A DNA stretch of 64,000 nt from Jacaranda mimosifolia (taxonomy: Eukaryota > Streptophyta > Magnoliopsida > Lamiales > Bignoniaceae), in assembly GCA_018894105.1 (NCBI GenBank), contig CM032120.1:30030710-30094709 (forward strand), written 5' to 3'. The notes beneath the pieces are model-generated. The model had not been told where the DNA came from, did no database searches, and saw nothing but the letters and a program-made list of their open reading frames with translations. Position 1 is the first letter of the stretch; each line of letters opens with the position of its first letter. Positions 23,232 to 34,638 of the stretch are shown piece by piece. The position numbers and the translations under genes were made by a program.

Positions 23232-25410
23232 TGTTGGAATAGTACCATGTAGCCAATTAGATTGGCATGTAAATTATTTCACTTGTGACACAATCTTGAT
23301 TGAATGATATTTATATTAAATGGCCATCTTTATCTTATGCTTATTTTACTTCACTATTATTTGGTTGAAGCCCCTGGATCACACAAGACTACGAGACTTG
23401 GTCACGCCCTAGGTGGTGATCATGAAATAAGTCTTACACGATCATGATCGTAAAATATTCCAAGTCGTAGAATCGTATGAGACAGGGTATCTAAGATTTG
23501 AATAGACTTGCACTAACGATGCATAAATCCAAGGAGTTGGATATTGCTCCGTTTCATGAGCAATCCATGTTAGACATAGGTGCATGTTAATGGATGCTTG
23601 TTAGAGAACAAGTTCACTGAATGCCCGCCTAGATATCCAAAATGGCAAGTCGGTAGTGGCAAATTCTCCTGCTTACGCTAGTATATATAATTAGTCCTTT
23701 AACCTGAGATCCATTGTTACCTTGTGTTTGAGTCCTTATACCTTAACTCTTCCTTGACCACTAAGCGGGTCTTTTGGGTTGAGATTGGGTATGAGCTACT
23801 TAAACATGGAGCTTTGTGAGATCCAAGATGGGATCCATCTCCTCATCATTGTGAAGGGTGAGTGCATCTTCTATATATTCTATAATGATCAATTCCAAGA
23901 AATCTTTGGCTAAGGTAGTATGATAATTTGGAAAAGGAGTTTTTCAAAGATGACGTTATAAAGAGGAATCGAACATTGCGAATACAAACATAGTTATCGA
24001 GGCTATAAGAGATCCCGCAAATATCTTGCCCTATGCCTCTTTCGGGATATAGAAAATAGAAAGACCGTATGTGCATGATAAGCATAGAGAATGGTTCACC
24101 AAGAGCATATTCATTTAGATCAATTAGTAGGGCTCTATGAGCTTGAGGCTAGACATCGACCATGGAGATTGAGTACTCTTCAATTAATAAAGATTAATTG
24201 AAAGAATTATTGATTTAAAGGAGTTTAAACTAATGTGAATATTTCAATATTCAAAATATCACAAAAGTTGTGAGCCCATGTCCAATGAATGGGAGAACCT
24301 AATAGGTCACACACAAAAGCTTAAAGAAATTTCTATTTGAAGGGAGAAATTTTCCAAGGAGTTAGAAAATTCACCTTGACCATTTTTGTGGAGAAAATCA
24401 GTTGGCTAATTTTTTAGTCATTTTAGCTTGATTAATTTATTGTTAAATTGATCAAAAGAATTTAAGGAGTTATATTAGATTGGTGCTATATGACTATTAA
24501 TTAGTCAAGTTAACTTAAAGAGTTAAATTGACATGTTCCAGCTTAAAGAGTTAAGTTAATAACTTAAAGAGTTAAGTCAAGTTAAATAATTAAATTAAGG
24601 AGTTAATTTAATTAATATGAGGATTATTTATTTTGGAGGAAAATTCAAATGAAGGGGTTCATTTAATTTGGGATTAATTTGAAAGACATTTCATAAGATG
24701 AAATGTAGAGTCAAATTAAATCCAAATGCAAGTGAAATTCACATTTCACATGCAAGTGGATTGCCAAGTTGGCACACCACCTCATGGAGGGTGTGATGCC
24801 AACTTGCATCACACCTCCCACTCTATAAATAGAGAGGTGGCCAACCATTGTGACTAATGTGATACTATATTCCATTTTTTTCCTCCAAAAAGTGTGATTC
24901 ACTCATGTGTTGAAGTTTCACACAATCCTCACCATTCTCTCCACAATTTCAGCCTCTTCATCTCTTCTTCTTCCTCTAGTTCTCTAGCTGATTGAAGGTA
25001 GATTGGACCTCTCCTTGGGTATGTGGATCATAATATTAGAGGCTTCACACTTGAGGAGTTTTGCTCTTGAAGATCCATTGCGGTGCAGTCACTTTGGAGG
25101 CCGATTTGGAGATCTTTTCATGCTTGGATTTGGCTAAAAGTTTAACTGGAGATTCTCAAGTGTGTTGAGTAGATCTCTACAAATTTTCAGCCTATTTGGA
25201 GTTGATTTGCTAGGTCAATTGTTGGTGTTTCCCTACTGTGCACGGATTGATAATTTTGAAGAGGTCATGCTTGTCATCCATTTTTTCCTTGGATTAAGCA
25301 TTCAAGGTTAGTTTCCTGCTGTTAAATCCATTTTAATAGCATGATTAGATCCTTAGAATGAGTAATAGATAAGTTTTGTTTAGCCTATTTTGATTTTATA
25401 ATTGGATTCT
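23232..25410 (+). mobile_element. Copia-type LTR, copy 1 (plus orientation)
   Basis: Begins TGTTGGAATAG and is similar over about 2.1 kb to the reverse complement of 59,770-61,941, which lies directly downstream of copia pol in the correct order; this identifies both as LTRs of one family. No copia coding sequence is attached here, so it is a solo or truncated LTR. The 3' border is approximate and no TSD partner for the left flank CGATT was found. Confidence 0.75.
24824..24831 (+). promoter_or_regulatory. TATA box of the copia LTR
   Basis: TATAAATA in a setting of CTCTATAAATAGAGAGG, the likely LTR promoter. The corresponding place in the second copy (near 60,360) is a 19-base G run. Confidence 0.65.
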
Positions 25411-25859
25411 TAAGCTATTCCTTAATTCACTATTGGGGTCTACCTATCCACTACCATGCCTACCCCACATCTCTCCAAACAACCCTTTTTTCTTCTCTCT
25501 CTCCCCACCAACTTGTTGACTTCTTTTTAAGTGATGATGTGCCTCTCTTCAAAATACAAAGTGGAAGGAGCAAGTAACAAATCAAAGGAAGAGATAAAAG
25601 ATAACAAAACTAATATCTTGAACTCATCCTGCCGTTTTTGGTAAAGGATGACAGATGAGGGAACGCACTAATATATCCAAGGGTTCAAAGGAAAGCAAGT
25701 TAATTAAAAGCAAAAACAATTACTCATGCTTAAAAAGAAGGTCAAAATAAAGTGAATAAATAAATAATAATGATGAGGTAAAACTAAAAGCAATGACAAA
25801 AGTAGAAACAATACTTTCAATTTAAAATTGATTATTTTCAATCAAGAGTAGGGATTAGA
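25411..25859. other. No gene seen
   Basis: AT-rich with a CT-rich patch near 25,480. It may be the Tat-type spacer before its 3' LTR, but I can show no homology. Confidence 0.3.
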
Positions 25860-26130
25860 TAATATACCCAACATATGCCGAAAGGGCACATAGGTAAAAT
25901 TACTATTAAAAATAAATATGAACTATTGAGATGAGCCATTGAGCATAATGGGCCCAATCCATTAAGGGCTCAATCGCTGTAAATATCAATATTTATAGTT
26001 AAAAAAGCATCAATAATATTTTAATTAATTCAGACACTCTCTCAAATAAGTGCTTTCTCCAAGCAAAAATTCACAAGTTTAGCTACAATTACGCCATTTT
26101 CAACAAGATACTCGAATACTAGGCCGACCA
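25860..26130 (+). mobile_element. Second LTR fragment of the Tat-type element
   Basis: Matches 6,110-6,360 in the same orientation: AACTATTGAGATGAGCCA, then GGGCCCAATCCATTAAGG, then GGCTCAATCGCTGTAAATAT and a CACTCTCTCAAATAAGTGC-like block. It probably marks the downstream end of the decayed Tat element that hosts the nested insertions. Confidence 0.5.
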
Positions 26131-27084
26131 ACATCAATGGGATTGGGGGCCTTAAACAAACTCAAAGCTCATACTGAATGAATATAAAAATGTTATTCCA
26201 AAATTGTCAATCATTTAACTTGTTTTCAAGTTCCGTTAATTTAATTAAAACTATTTATCAAAGTAGATAGATATCTAGGTCATCTAAGATAAATTGAGTA
26301 TTAATATTTATGCTATTATTATTTACAAGATAATTTCAACTTAAATATTATTTACGTATTGAGCACACGCCCTCAATTACTTGCATAAGCAAAATCTCAT
26401 GCTATAAAACTATAGTAAGGAATGTTTGACCATAATCCTATCAAATTTTACTTATTTGTGAATTTTCAAAAATTTTGAGTTTTTATTTATAAGAAAAAAT
26501 TTCATTAGTTTATTTAACTTTTACAATATAAAATAATCAAGAAAATTTTAAAATCTTTCCAAATTAATTTTTTATACATCATTTGCTTTGATAAATTTCA
26601 TGAAAGTCACATTATGTCATACCTAATTTAGGGACTTTTGTAATTTAAATCAAATAATTAACTTTATGTCTAGTTATAAATTTTCACTACATAAAGAAAG
26701 CATCCAAGCATCGACGGACCTACCTGGTCGCCTATGTTGTATCCACAGCCAAACATAATTCAAATGACGTTACCTGCACCCAACTTACAACATCTTATAG
26801 CCAACCCAACAATTAAGAAAAGTAGAAAAGGCTAGAAAGGACATTCATTCATAGATGCTTTCAGGTATATACATATACAAATATATATATATATGTACAT
26901 GGATATATAAGTTTAAAATTTTCAAATATAAAATATATTAATTATAAATTGGAATGTTTGACAATAATTCTATCAATTTTGACTCTTTTATTTTTTTCAC
27001 GCACAACCTAGCATAGTTTATCAGAAGTTTAGAACCAACTCACTTGAACGCAACGTACAACATTTTATCATTCAACTTACAGTA

Positions 27085-27086
<2 letters not shown>

Positions 27087-27120
<34 letters not shown>

Positions 27121-27122
27121 AT
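27087..27122. repeat. (TA)n(TG)n microsatellite
   Basis: A TA run passing into a TG run, similar in build to the tract at 636-682. Confidence 0.85.
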
Positions 27123-27129
27123 GTATTAG

Positions 27130-27300
27130 TAATCTTAGTACATTCGATGCATGTACTAAAACTTTTATAGTATAAAGTAAATAAAATAATATTTTATTTT
27201 TTGATATAATATTAATTTTTTATAACATTTGATATTTATTTAAATTTTTACATAAATAATAATAAAATATTATAATAAGATGATAATTATGGGTGTAGAA
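27130..27300 (-). repeat. Dispersed AT-rich MITE-like repeat, copy c
   Basis: On the minus strand it shows the same block order as the copies at 5.1 and 5.6 kb, including ACTATAAAAGTTTTAG near its end. It lies about 0.6 kb upstream of PHT1. Confidence 0.4.
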
Positions 27301-27827
27301 TATGTGAGTTGTAAATAGTAGTTACTAAATATTGTAGTTATGAGGATTCAGAGTATTTTAGGTACATCATATGAAAACATACCAAAGAAAGGGTAGGTGA
27401 TTTATTAATAGTATAGATATGTATATTGAAATAGGAATGCTTTTTTTATAAATAAAAGGACCCATGTAAATATTTGGAAATAGAGTTAATTCGTTAATAA
27501 ATAATTGGATGGATTTAAATATCTAGAAAATCTTATTAATTAATTAATTAATTTAGGATATTGATTTGATTAAATAGTTATGACGAGCATGTAAATTTAC
27601 GCTTGAAATTTTGTAGTGATTGTAATTTTTCTCTATTAATTGGTATAACGTTTGATCTCTAATCCATCCAGTGATTTTGCATTACTCAAATTTTTAGATC
27701 CTAAAAATTGGTGTTCTACAAGGAGAAGGGCAATATTTAATTCATAATCTACTTTAATTATCCGAACTCCAATTCCTAGTTAACTTCAAAGCTCAAACAC
27801 ATCATCCGCTCCTCTTCAAACTAAGTC

Positions 27828-27835
27828 TATTTATA
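27828..27835 (+). promoter_or_regulatory. Candidate TATA box of PHT1
   Basis: TATTTATA lies 44 bases before the PHT1 start codon. If used, the 5' leader would be very short, so the real promoter may be further upstream; weak support. Confidence 0.3.
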
Positions 27836-27856
27836 CTTCAAAACTCGGCAGCCAAC

Positions 27857-28048
27857 ATGATCTCCACTAATTTTCATCATGGCCAGCGTTCTTGCTACCC
27901 TCGATTCTTCCAAAACCCAATGGTACCACTACAAGGCCGTTATCATCTCCGGCATGGGCTTCTTCACCGACGCCTACGACCTATTTTGTGTGTCTCTCAT
28001 CACCAAACTCCTCGGCCGCATATACTACCACGTCCCCGCCTCCTCTAA
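27857..28048 (+). promoter_or_regulatory. Upstream ATG overlapping the PHT1 start
   Basis: An ATG 22 bases before the PHT1 start opens a 63-codon frame that overlaps the transporter out of frame. Its context is AACATGA; the PHT1 ATG has the stronger ATCATGG. If the transcript includes it, scanning ribosomes could be diverted. Most of its encoded peptide is a shadow of PHT1. Confidence 0.35.
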
Positions 28049-29461
28049 GCCCGGCATCCTTCCCTCCACTGTCGCCGCTGCCATCAATGGCGTCGCCCTC
28101 TGCGGAACCCTCCTCGGACAGCTCTTGTTCGGCCTTCTCGGCGACAGGATGGGCCGCAAGAAAGTATATGGCTTCACCCTCTTCCTCAGGGCTCTCTGCT
28201 CCATTGCCTCCGGCTTGTCCTTCGGCAGCTCCCCCAAAGCTGTTATGACTACCTTGTGTTTCTTCAGGTTTTGGCTTGGGTTTGGTATTGGTGGAGATTA
28301 CCCTCTTTCCGCCACTATCATGGCGGAGTATGCCAACAAGAGGACTCGAGGGTCCTTCATTGCGGCGGTTTTCGCCATGCAAGGCTTCGGAATTCTTGCT
28401 GGCGGCCTGGTTGATATGGGGGTTTCGGCCGTTTTTCGTGCTTTCTACCCTGCTCCGGTTTATTCAGTCGATCCTTTGGGGTCTACTCCGCTGGAGGCTG
28501 ACTATGTGTGGCGTATTATTCTCATGCTCGGTGCTCTTCCAGCGGCACTATCGTACTACTGGCGGATGAAGATGCCGGAAACCGCCAGGTACACCGCTTT
28601 GGTGGCCAAGAACAGCGAACAGGCACGCAAGGATATGGAGAAAGTCATGAATGTCGAAATTCAAGTGGAAAAACCAGCAGAAAACGGAGTTACCAATCTT
28701 GCCGATGGAAGCCATAAATCTTTCGGGCTGTTCTCTAAAGAATTCTTAGGCAGGCATGGGCTCTGCTGGGAACAGCAAGTGCTTGGTTCTTTGTGGACGT
28801 AGCTTACTACAGCCAGAACCTGTTCCAAAAAGAGATCTTCAGTGCCATCGGGTGGCTCCCGCCGGCAAAATCGATGAGCGCCTTAGACGAAGTTTTCAAG
28901 ATCTCTTTATCTCAATTCCTGATTGCATTCTGCGGCACCGTCCCTGGATACTGGATCACAGTTCTGCTCATCGACAAACTAGGCCGATTTCTCATTCAAA
29001 TTCTGGGATTCCTCTTCATGACAATCTTCATGTTGGCCCTGGCAATTCCATACCACCACTGGACTTTGAACAAAACAGGCTTTCTTATAATGTATGGACT
29101 CACATTCTTCTTCGCCAATTTTGGGCCCAACAGCACGACGTTTATTGTGCCTGCAGAGATTTTTCCGGCAAGGCTCCGTTCGACTTGCCATGGAATATCA
29201 GCCGCGGCGGGGAAGGCGGGTGCAATCGTGGGAGCTTTCCGGTTTTTATATGCTGCACAGAATCAAGACAAGGCTAAGACCGACGCGGGGTACCCTGCTG
29301 GAATTGGAATAAGGAATTCCCTGTTTATTCTTGCTGGGATTAATATGCTGGGTTTTCTGTCCTCGTTCTTAGTGCCGGAGGCTAAAGGGAGATCGCTTGA
29401 AGAAATGTCCAGAGATAATGAAGAACAAGAGCAAGGGCCTCCAATGGTGCAAGCCGTTTAA
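27879..29461 (+). pseudogene. PHT1: PHT1-family high-affinity phosphate transporter, one frameshift
   Basis: H+/phosphate symporter of the major facilitator superfamily, normally a 12-helix plasma-membrane protein that takes up inorganic phosphate in roots or arbuscules. The start [20 protein letters not shown] is typical. Residues near 145-160 carry the PHT1 signature [10 protein letters not shown], followed by [10 protein letters not shown]. The C-terminal half ends in a short acidic, hydrophilic tail. The gene is intronless here. At about 28,758-28,765 the frame changes: the first frame ends RHGL and the second resumes [10 protein letters not shown], where relatives have RHGLHLLGT. A 4-base loss explains this. 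Without it the protein would be about 528 residues, the usual length. No other stop interrupts either half, so it is a very recent pseudogene or an assembly error. Confidence 0.93.
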
Positions 29462-29779
29462 GGATTGATTTGCTTAGTTTCCTTAATTTTTCATAGTTTC
29501 TATCTGGATTTTTTTTCTATTCTCCACATCGAAACATTAATTTTGTAGATGCTGTGTCTTTTCATTTTGGTTTTTTCCTTTTTCTTTTCTGAATAGATAT
29601 CCAATTCTTTTGGAGATAGGATGTTGTTTTCTGGTAAGTTTTCAAATTAGCAGTTTTGAAGAAGATGAAAATGAATGAGAAAATTGGATGAAACATTGAA
29701 AGAGTCTATTCAATTGAGGATTTATTTGCCTGTTTTCTTCTTTAAAATTTAAAATTTAATTTGACAGGCGGTGCTGACT
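29462..29779 (+). other. PHT1 3' flank
   Basis: T-rich sequence after the stop codon, the probable 3' untranslated region. I cannot fix a poly(A) site. It ends at the hAT insertion. Confidence 0.5.
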
Positions 29780-29787
29780 AGTAAGAC

Positions 29788-30685
29788 TAGGGGTGTTCAA
29801 ATCTAATCTAATCCAAAAAAAACTGGCAAATTGATCCAAAAAATTGCAAACTGATTAAAGCCGATTTTTTTTGTTTAAATTGAATTTATTTTTTTATAAC
29901 CAATCGGTTTGGTTCGGTTTTCGATTTGAGCCTAAAAAACCTATTCAATTCAAACCGAACTATTTATATAATAATAATATAAAAATATATTTTTTAATTA
30001 TAAAAATATATAAATATATTAAAAAAAAACTAAACCTATAAGTGTAAAGTGTAAATCCTAAACTTAATTTTTTACTTATTCTGTTTAGATTTAATTGTTC
30101 TTTATGTAAATTTTGGATATGTCCAGTTGGTACATCAACCCTCGAAAACTTATTATTCTTGGAGATTGCTAAAGGTATTAGATGCATTTGTTGCTGCCAT
30201 TGTGATTCTTAATGAAGATAGTCTCTACTGGAATTCCCGTGGCTGCTTTAATTTTTTTTATTTTATTTTGTTGAACTGGAGATTCGAATCTATGTTGTAC
30301 TAGAGGCTACAATTTCATCCCAACTTCTTCTACTATTGTTGGCTAATTACTTTTGTAATTGCTCTTTTGGAAGTCAAATTTGAAACTTGATGAATTTATG
30401 AATTATGTTTATTGTTGACTTCTTGTGGACTTATATAATTTTATAATTTAAGTGTTCTTACTTAATTTAGTTCAATTTATTGCCAAATGATATTATTTCC
30501 GCTTACTTTTAAAAAATAAATAAATTAAAAAACTGAATAACCAATCCAATTCAAACCGATTTAAAATGAAGTGTATTTGATTGAATTTATAATAAGAACC
30601 AAACCGATCCAAAAAATATTACATAATTTGGATCGATTAGCTTTTTACTCCAAAACCAATCAAATCCAATCAGCGAACACCCCTA
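29788..30685. mobile_element. hAT-type non-autonomous element with exact 8-bp TSD
   Basis: An 898-bp non-coding element with perfect 11-bp terminal inverted repeats TAGGGGTGTTC / GAACACCCCTA. AGTAAGAC is duplicated exactly at 29,780-29,787 and 30,686-30,693. Its interior has recurring CGGTTTGGTTCGG-like and ACCAATC-like subterminal motifs on both sides. It sits 327 bp downstream of the PHT1 stop codon. Confidence 0.93.
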
Positions 30686-30693
30686 AGTAAGAC

Positions 30694-31307
30694 CTTAGAG
30701 ATGGTGGCTTAAATATTCTTCTAAGGATTTATGTAGTTAATATTTATTAAATTATTTGGCTATCTATTTGGCTAGAGATAGAGAAGTTAAGCCCTTGCAT
30801 CTATTGCTAGCAAACTACAAAATTTGTGTTGAAAAATATTAAGTCTACCAGGCTATGCCACATTTATGGAGATCCTTCCTTTTCCCTCTCTTTTCTAGAA
30901 AAAGAAATGGAGAGGAAAAATAAATGACCATCCGTCTCTAAAAATTTAATTCCTTAATTTATATGTGAATCCCACAATTCAGTTAGTCACCTTCACTATA
31001 CCGAAGCAAGCCCATTAGGGCCCCTAAGCTATTATTGCTTTTTTGAATATAAACTTCAATAGAATTATACAATTTTATATACTTGAGAAAAAATTCAGTA
31101 TAGTTAAGACATAGCAGTAGAAGAAAGCCTGCGGTAAAGCACCCCATTCTTGAATTACCAATATATAGGTAAGGGCAGGAGTCACAACAAGCTATGAAAT
31201 AAGAATATGTAACAAATGTATTTGATACTAATCTGCACAGTGATATCAGCCATGTCCATCATATTCAAAGAGTAGAAGAGATATTTTCCTTTTTTATCCA
31301 AAACTCA
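30694..31307. other. Intergenic between PHT1 and APC13
   Basis: No gene recognised. The part next to 31,308 is the likely 3' untranslated region of APC13 on the minus strand. Confidence 0.45.
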
Positions 31308-31705
31308 TTAGTTACCCAATGCAAGATCATGCCAAGTATCAGTGTCAACTTGTTGAGTTTCCTGATCTGAAAACACAAGCAAATTCATTGCAAACAAAGT
31401 TAACCATCTCCAAGAAAATTGCAAAGGAACATGAAAACCTGGGACAGACACGCTTGACTAGTCTCATTCTAGAGAATCAAACAAACGGTGACCCCAGAAA
31501 GTAAAATAGTTTTCAATCCTCATAATAAGAACTAAACATTTAGATGTAGCCTTTACTAAGTTCCAATATTAAGAATTCAATCCATGGTTCCTCTATTGCC
31601 TCACTATACTACAAACTTAAATCTTGTATGAAGAAAATGGCAAAACATTTAACAACCATCTGAAGCCAAACATGAAATAGTCATAGGAGCAACACTTTCT
31701 CTGAA

Positions 31706-31736
<31 letters not shown>

Positions 31737-34638
31737 TGAATATTAGTTTTTTAGTGAAGATTTCTGGTATTATATTGTGATAAACTTGATCATAAGGAAC
31801 AGAATGTACAGAGTATACAAGATGACTATACATTTCAACCATATAACAAATGGGGATTATGTGTGTGTGTGTGTGGAGTGGGGGGGTGTTAAGAGTTTCT
31901 TAGAAAAACTTCTCACAATATTCTGACATATTACATCACATATCACGCCATGAATTATATTATATTGTGATAAACTTGTGGATATGGAATAACATTCAAC
32001 TAACAACCAAATCCTAGAGCCTCTAGTACCAACAACAAATATACAATCATATAAAATTGAGTTTAATTGCTAATGTTAAAGAAGCATGCAACATTAATCC
32101 TCATTCCTCAAAGGCAGTATTTCTATGATAAAACTATATTGAATGGAGGATCACAAATCATCAGTTGAATTCTGGTTCTTCAGACAGATATTTCTTTTGA
32201 TCTTTTACTAAAAATACTTGAAACTATTAAACTCAAATCTTGTTTGCAATCAAATAAAACGCGAAGGTCTCATAAATCAAATTGTACTCTCCGAAGTTTT
32301 TATTTCAGCATATTATCCTCCCTATACCTACTTAAATAATAGGCATCAGGTTCTATCGTTTAATGCAATTTAAGTCACAAATCAAATAAGAAAAGCATTA
32401 TTTTCAAAATCTTTTTTCAGACCTAGTGCCAATCGAACTATGGCGTGCCAAGCAGAGATGAAGCATAATAGACTACAAAAGGATTGTATTATAAAGGAAA
32501 TTTGCAGAAATATTATTCAGGCAAGAAGCAAGAAATCATCTTCAACTGTGTTTAAATCATTCTAACATGATTCCTATGGTTCCACTACTTTTACCAATGA
32601 CTCAACACTTCCTTTAAGTTCTATAAACATTAATCAGTCAATTGTGGAACATTGTGCCACCATTTTGTTGTTGGTGCATTTTCAATAAGAAATCCATACA
32701 CTTCGGATGATTACATTAGGTAGGAATAGAATTGAACTTTAATTTATTATAATGGACATGCAGTTACCCAAACCACTAGGAAATATCTTTCTGACTTTTA
32801 GCATTTGAAGAATAACCTAACCCTCTAAAATATATATTTCTCAAACCTTTAGCATTTGAATGAAAAACCTAGTTGGGAGTGAGGATTTGAAAATCCATGA
32901 TAACAAATCTATAGAGTTCGTTGGATAATTTCGAGTTATTATGGACTTCCAATCTATTAATAAAATTTTGAATTATTATTTAAAGCATTATAATGGGTTT
33001 AAATTCACCTAATGCCAATTCCTTTTTCAATCCCTTAGCCCCAGGTACAGGTGGCAATTTCCAACACGACACGATAACTCGATACGAGTTCGACACGAAA
33101 AAATTGGGTTTGGATTGACCTATTTTGGGTTTGGATACAATAAGGTCGACAATAAGAACCCGAAAAAATGGGTTGGGTTAGGTTGAATTTCAAGTTACAC
33201 GAACCACCTGAAATTTGATTTTAGGTCACACGACAATACGAGCCCACCTGAACCAACTCAAATTAAACAAATAAAATTTAAATTTTTTAGGAGTAAAAAT
33301 ATAAAATAACAAAATAAAACCTGAAATTTTGAACTTTAGCAATATCAAAATTACTACTTTGGTATTTTTCAATCTTATTTATTTTCACAAATATATAGGA
33401 TGTATGATTATAATTTTATACTATTTCTAATAGCTATTTTTTGGTATCCAACCGGGCATGAAAGTTATTCTGTAAAGAGTTGACAAAACACTGCTTTAAC
33501 TACTGAATTGTCCTACAATTTTTTCTTAGGCCTTATACAATGCAAGATTTTGTATATATAAATAGATCATAGGAATTCTTTCTATTGAGAAGTTATAAAA
33601 AATTCAAAAAACTCAAGCAAGTTTTTATGAAAAATTATGTGTCCAATTAAAATATTTGTTTACTTATTTGCTTGATGATATATTTTTATTGATTTGTGTG
33701 TTACTTAATTGAATCAATATAAAGTAAAGAAATAATGACATTTTAAGAAGTTAAAAGAGACAATTTGATTTATACAAAATATACAAAAACTAAAGAGAGT
33801 GGGTGAATAAAACTTTAAAAAGTATGCTATTTTTAAAAATAAGTTACTTTGTGATTTCAATATTTTTATAATGCTGATAGACAAGATACTACAAAAATGA
33901 GAGGAAAAAAAAGTCCTAAAATCAATATATTATGTGGTTTAATTAAAAAAAATTTTAAAAGTTCCGTGAATTTATGATGAGAATTCCTTATTCCTATTTT
34001 AATTTATTACTAATTAAAAATAGATAAAATTAAAAAATAAAAATGCCAAAAAATTTCTAAAAATTAAAACAAATGTTTAAAATAATTATTTTAAATCAAA
34101 TTGACTGGTTAGATTGTGTGGATTTGATTTTGCAAGTTGACTTAATAAAGATCAAGTTGACTCGAATCTGACCTGATACGATTCAAGTTGGATTAGAGTT
34201 ATCATTTTCAGGTTGGATTTGGTTCGGATTGATGAAATTAATATACTCCTACTTCAACCCAACCCAACCCACCCAAATTGCCAACACCCACCCACCCCCC
34301 ACCCCGGTTCCTTTCCCAAAATCCGAATTTTCAACAATTCCAAAATTTAAACTTTGTGCACAAGTTACAAATAAAGCCTCGATTCAGGTAATTAAGTTTG
34401 CAGATTGATTTAAGAAGAAGAAGAAAACCATACTTGCATCTTCAGTGTCATCGGTCCTAGAAGCAAGTACAGGAGGCAATGGAAGATCTGAAAAAGAAGC
34501 GCAAACATCGATATTCAAGAAATTACGAAGCACATAAAGAATGGGACAGAAAGGGAAAGTACCATCATCAGGCAAAGTATCTCTCATCCATTCCTCATCC
34601 ACAATATCTATGAGGATGCCCAAGCTTAATTCCGCCAT
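31308..34638 (-). CDS. APC13: Anaphase-promoting complex subunit 13 (APC13/BONSAI)
   Basis: Three coding exons on the minus strand: 34,638-34,563 (76 nt), 34,487-34,434 (54 nt) and 31,366-31,308 (59 nt), together 63 codons including TAA, giving 62 residues; plant APC13 is of the same size. The protein starts [20 protein letters not shown], continues with [13 protein letters not shown] across the first junction and ends TWHDLALGN. Introns are GT-AG: intron 1 is 75 bp and intron 2 is 3,067 bp. Both junctions fall inside codons (GAT and AAT) and keep frame. APC13 is a small structural subunit of the APC/C ubiquitin ligase that marks cyclins and securin for destruction in the nucleus. Arabidopsis BONSAI is known for heritable silencing by DNA methylation linked to a nearby transposon. 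Identification rests on near-identity of the whole protein to the plant family as I know it. Confidence 0.93.
31709..31737. repeat. (TA)n microsatellite in APC13 intron 2
   Basis: An A-run followed by about 13 TA units. A short TG tract (31,860-31,873) follows about 120 bp later. Confidence 0.85.
33049..34300. mobile_element. Probable hAT-like element in APC13 intron 2
   Basis: The left side carries AGGTGGCAATTTCC and the right side AAATTGCCAACACC, which are inverted copies of GGTGxxGGCAATTT with a small gap. The interior has many GGGTTGG/CCAACCC-like and CGACACGA motifs near both ends, like the hAT elements around it. Possible TSD CCCCAGGT / CCCCGGTT is poor because the right flank is a C-rich repeat. 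The borders are approximate. Confidence 0.5.

Larger units (their letters stand above)
26131..27820. other. AT-rich region upstream of PHT1, no gene seen
   Basis: Holds TA/TG microsatellites and one MITE-like copy. Scanning 27,300-27,878 by eye for the phosphate-starvation element GNATATNC found only near misses (for example GAATATGT), so phosphate control is not shown by the sequence. Confidence 0.5.

Noticed and set aside
25238..25248. LTR end with TSD at GTGCACGGATT for the copia LTR copy 1
   Set aside because: It resembles the left flank CGATT, but similarity to the second LTR copy continues beyond this point.
27300..27878. P1BS phosphate-response element upstream of PHT1
   Set aside because: Every ATAT core in this interval was read by eye; none fits GNATATNC in full.
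27981..28382. 133-codon open frame on the minus strand
   Set aside because: It lies wholly opposite the PHT1 coding sequence, whose GC-rich codon use keeps other frames open. It resembles no family.
28757..28800. An intron to explain the PHT1 frame change
   Set aside because: The missing stretch is a loss of bases, not an insertion; the two frames overlap and no GT-AG segment can be removed to restore the family sequence.
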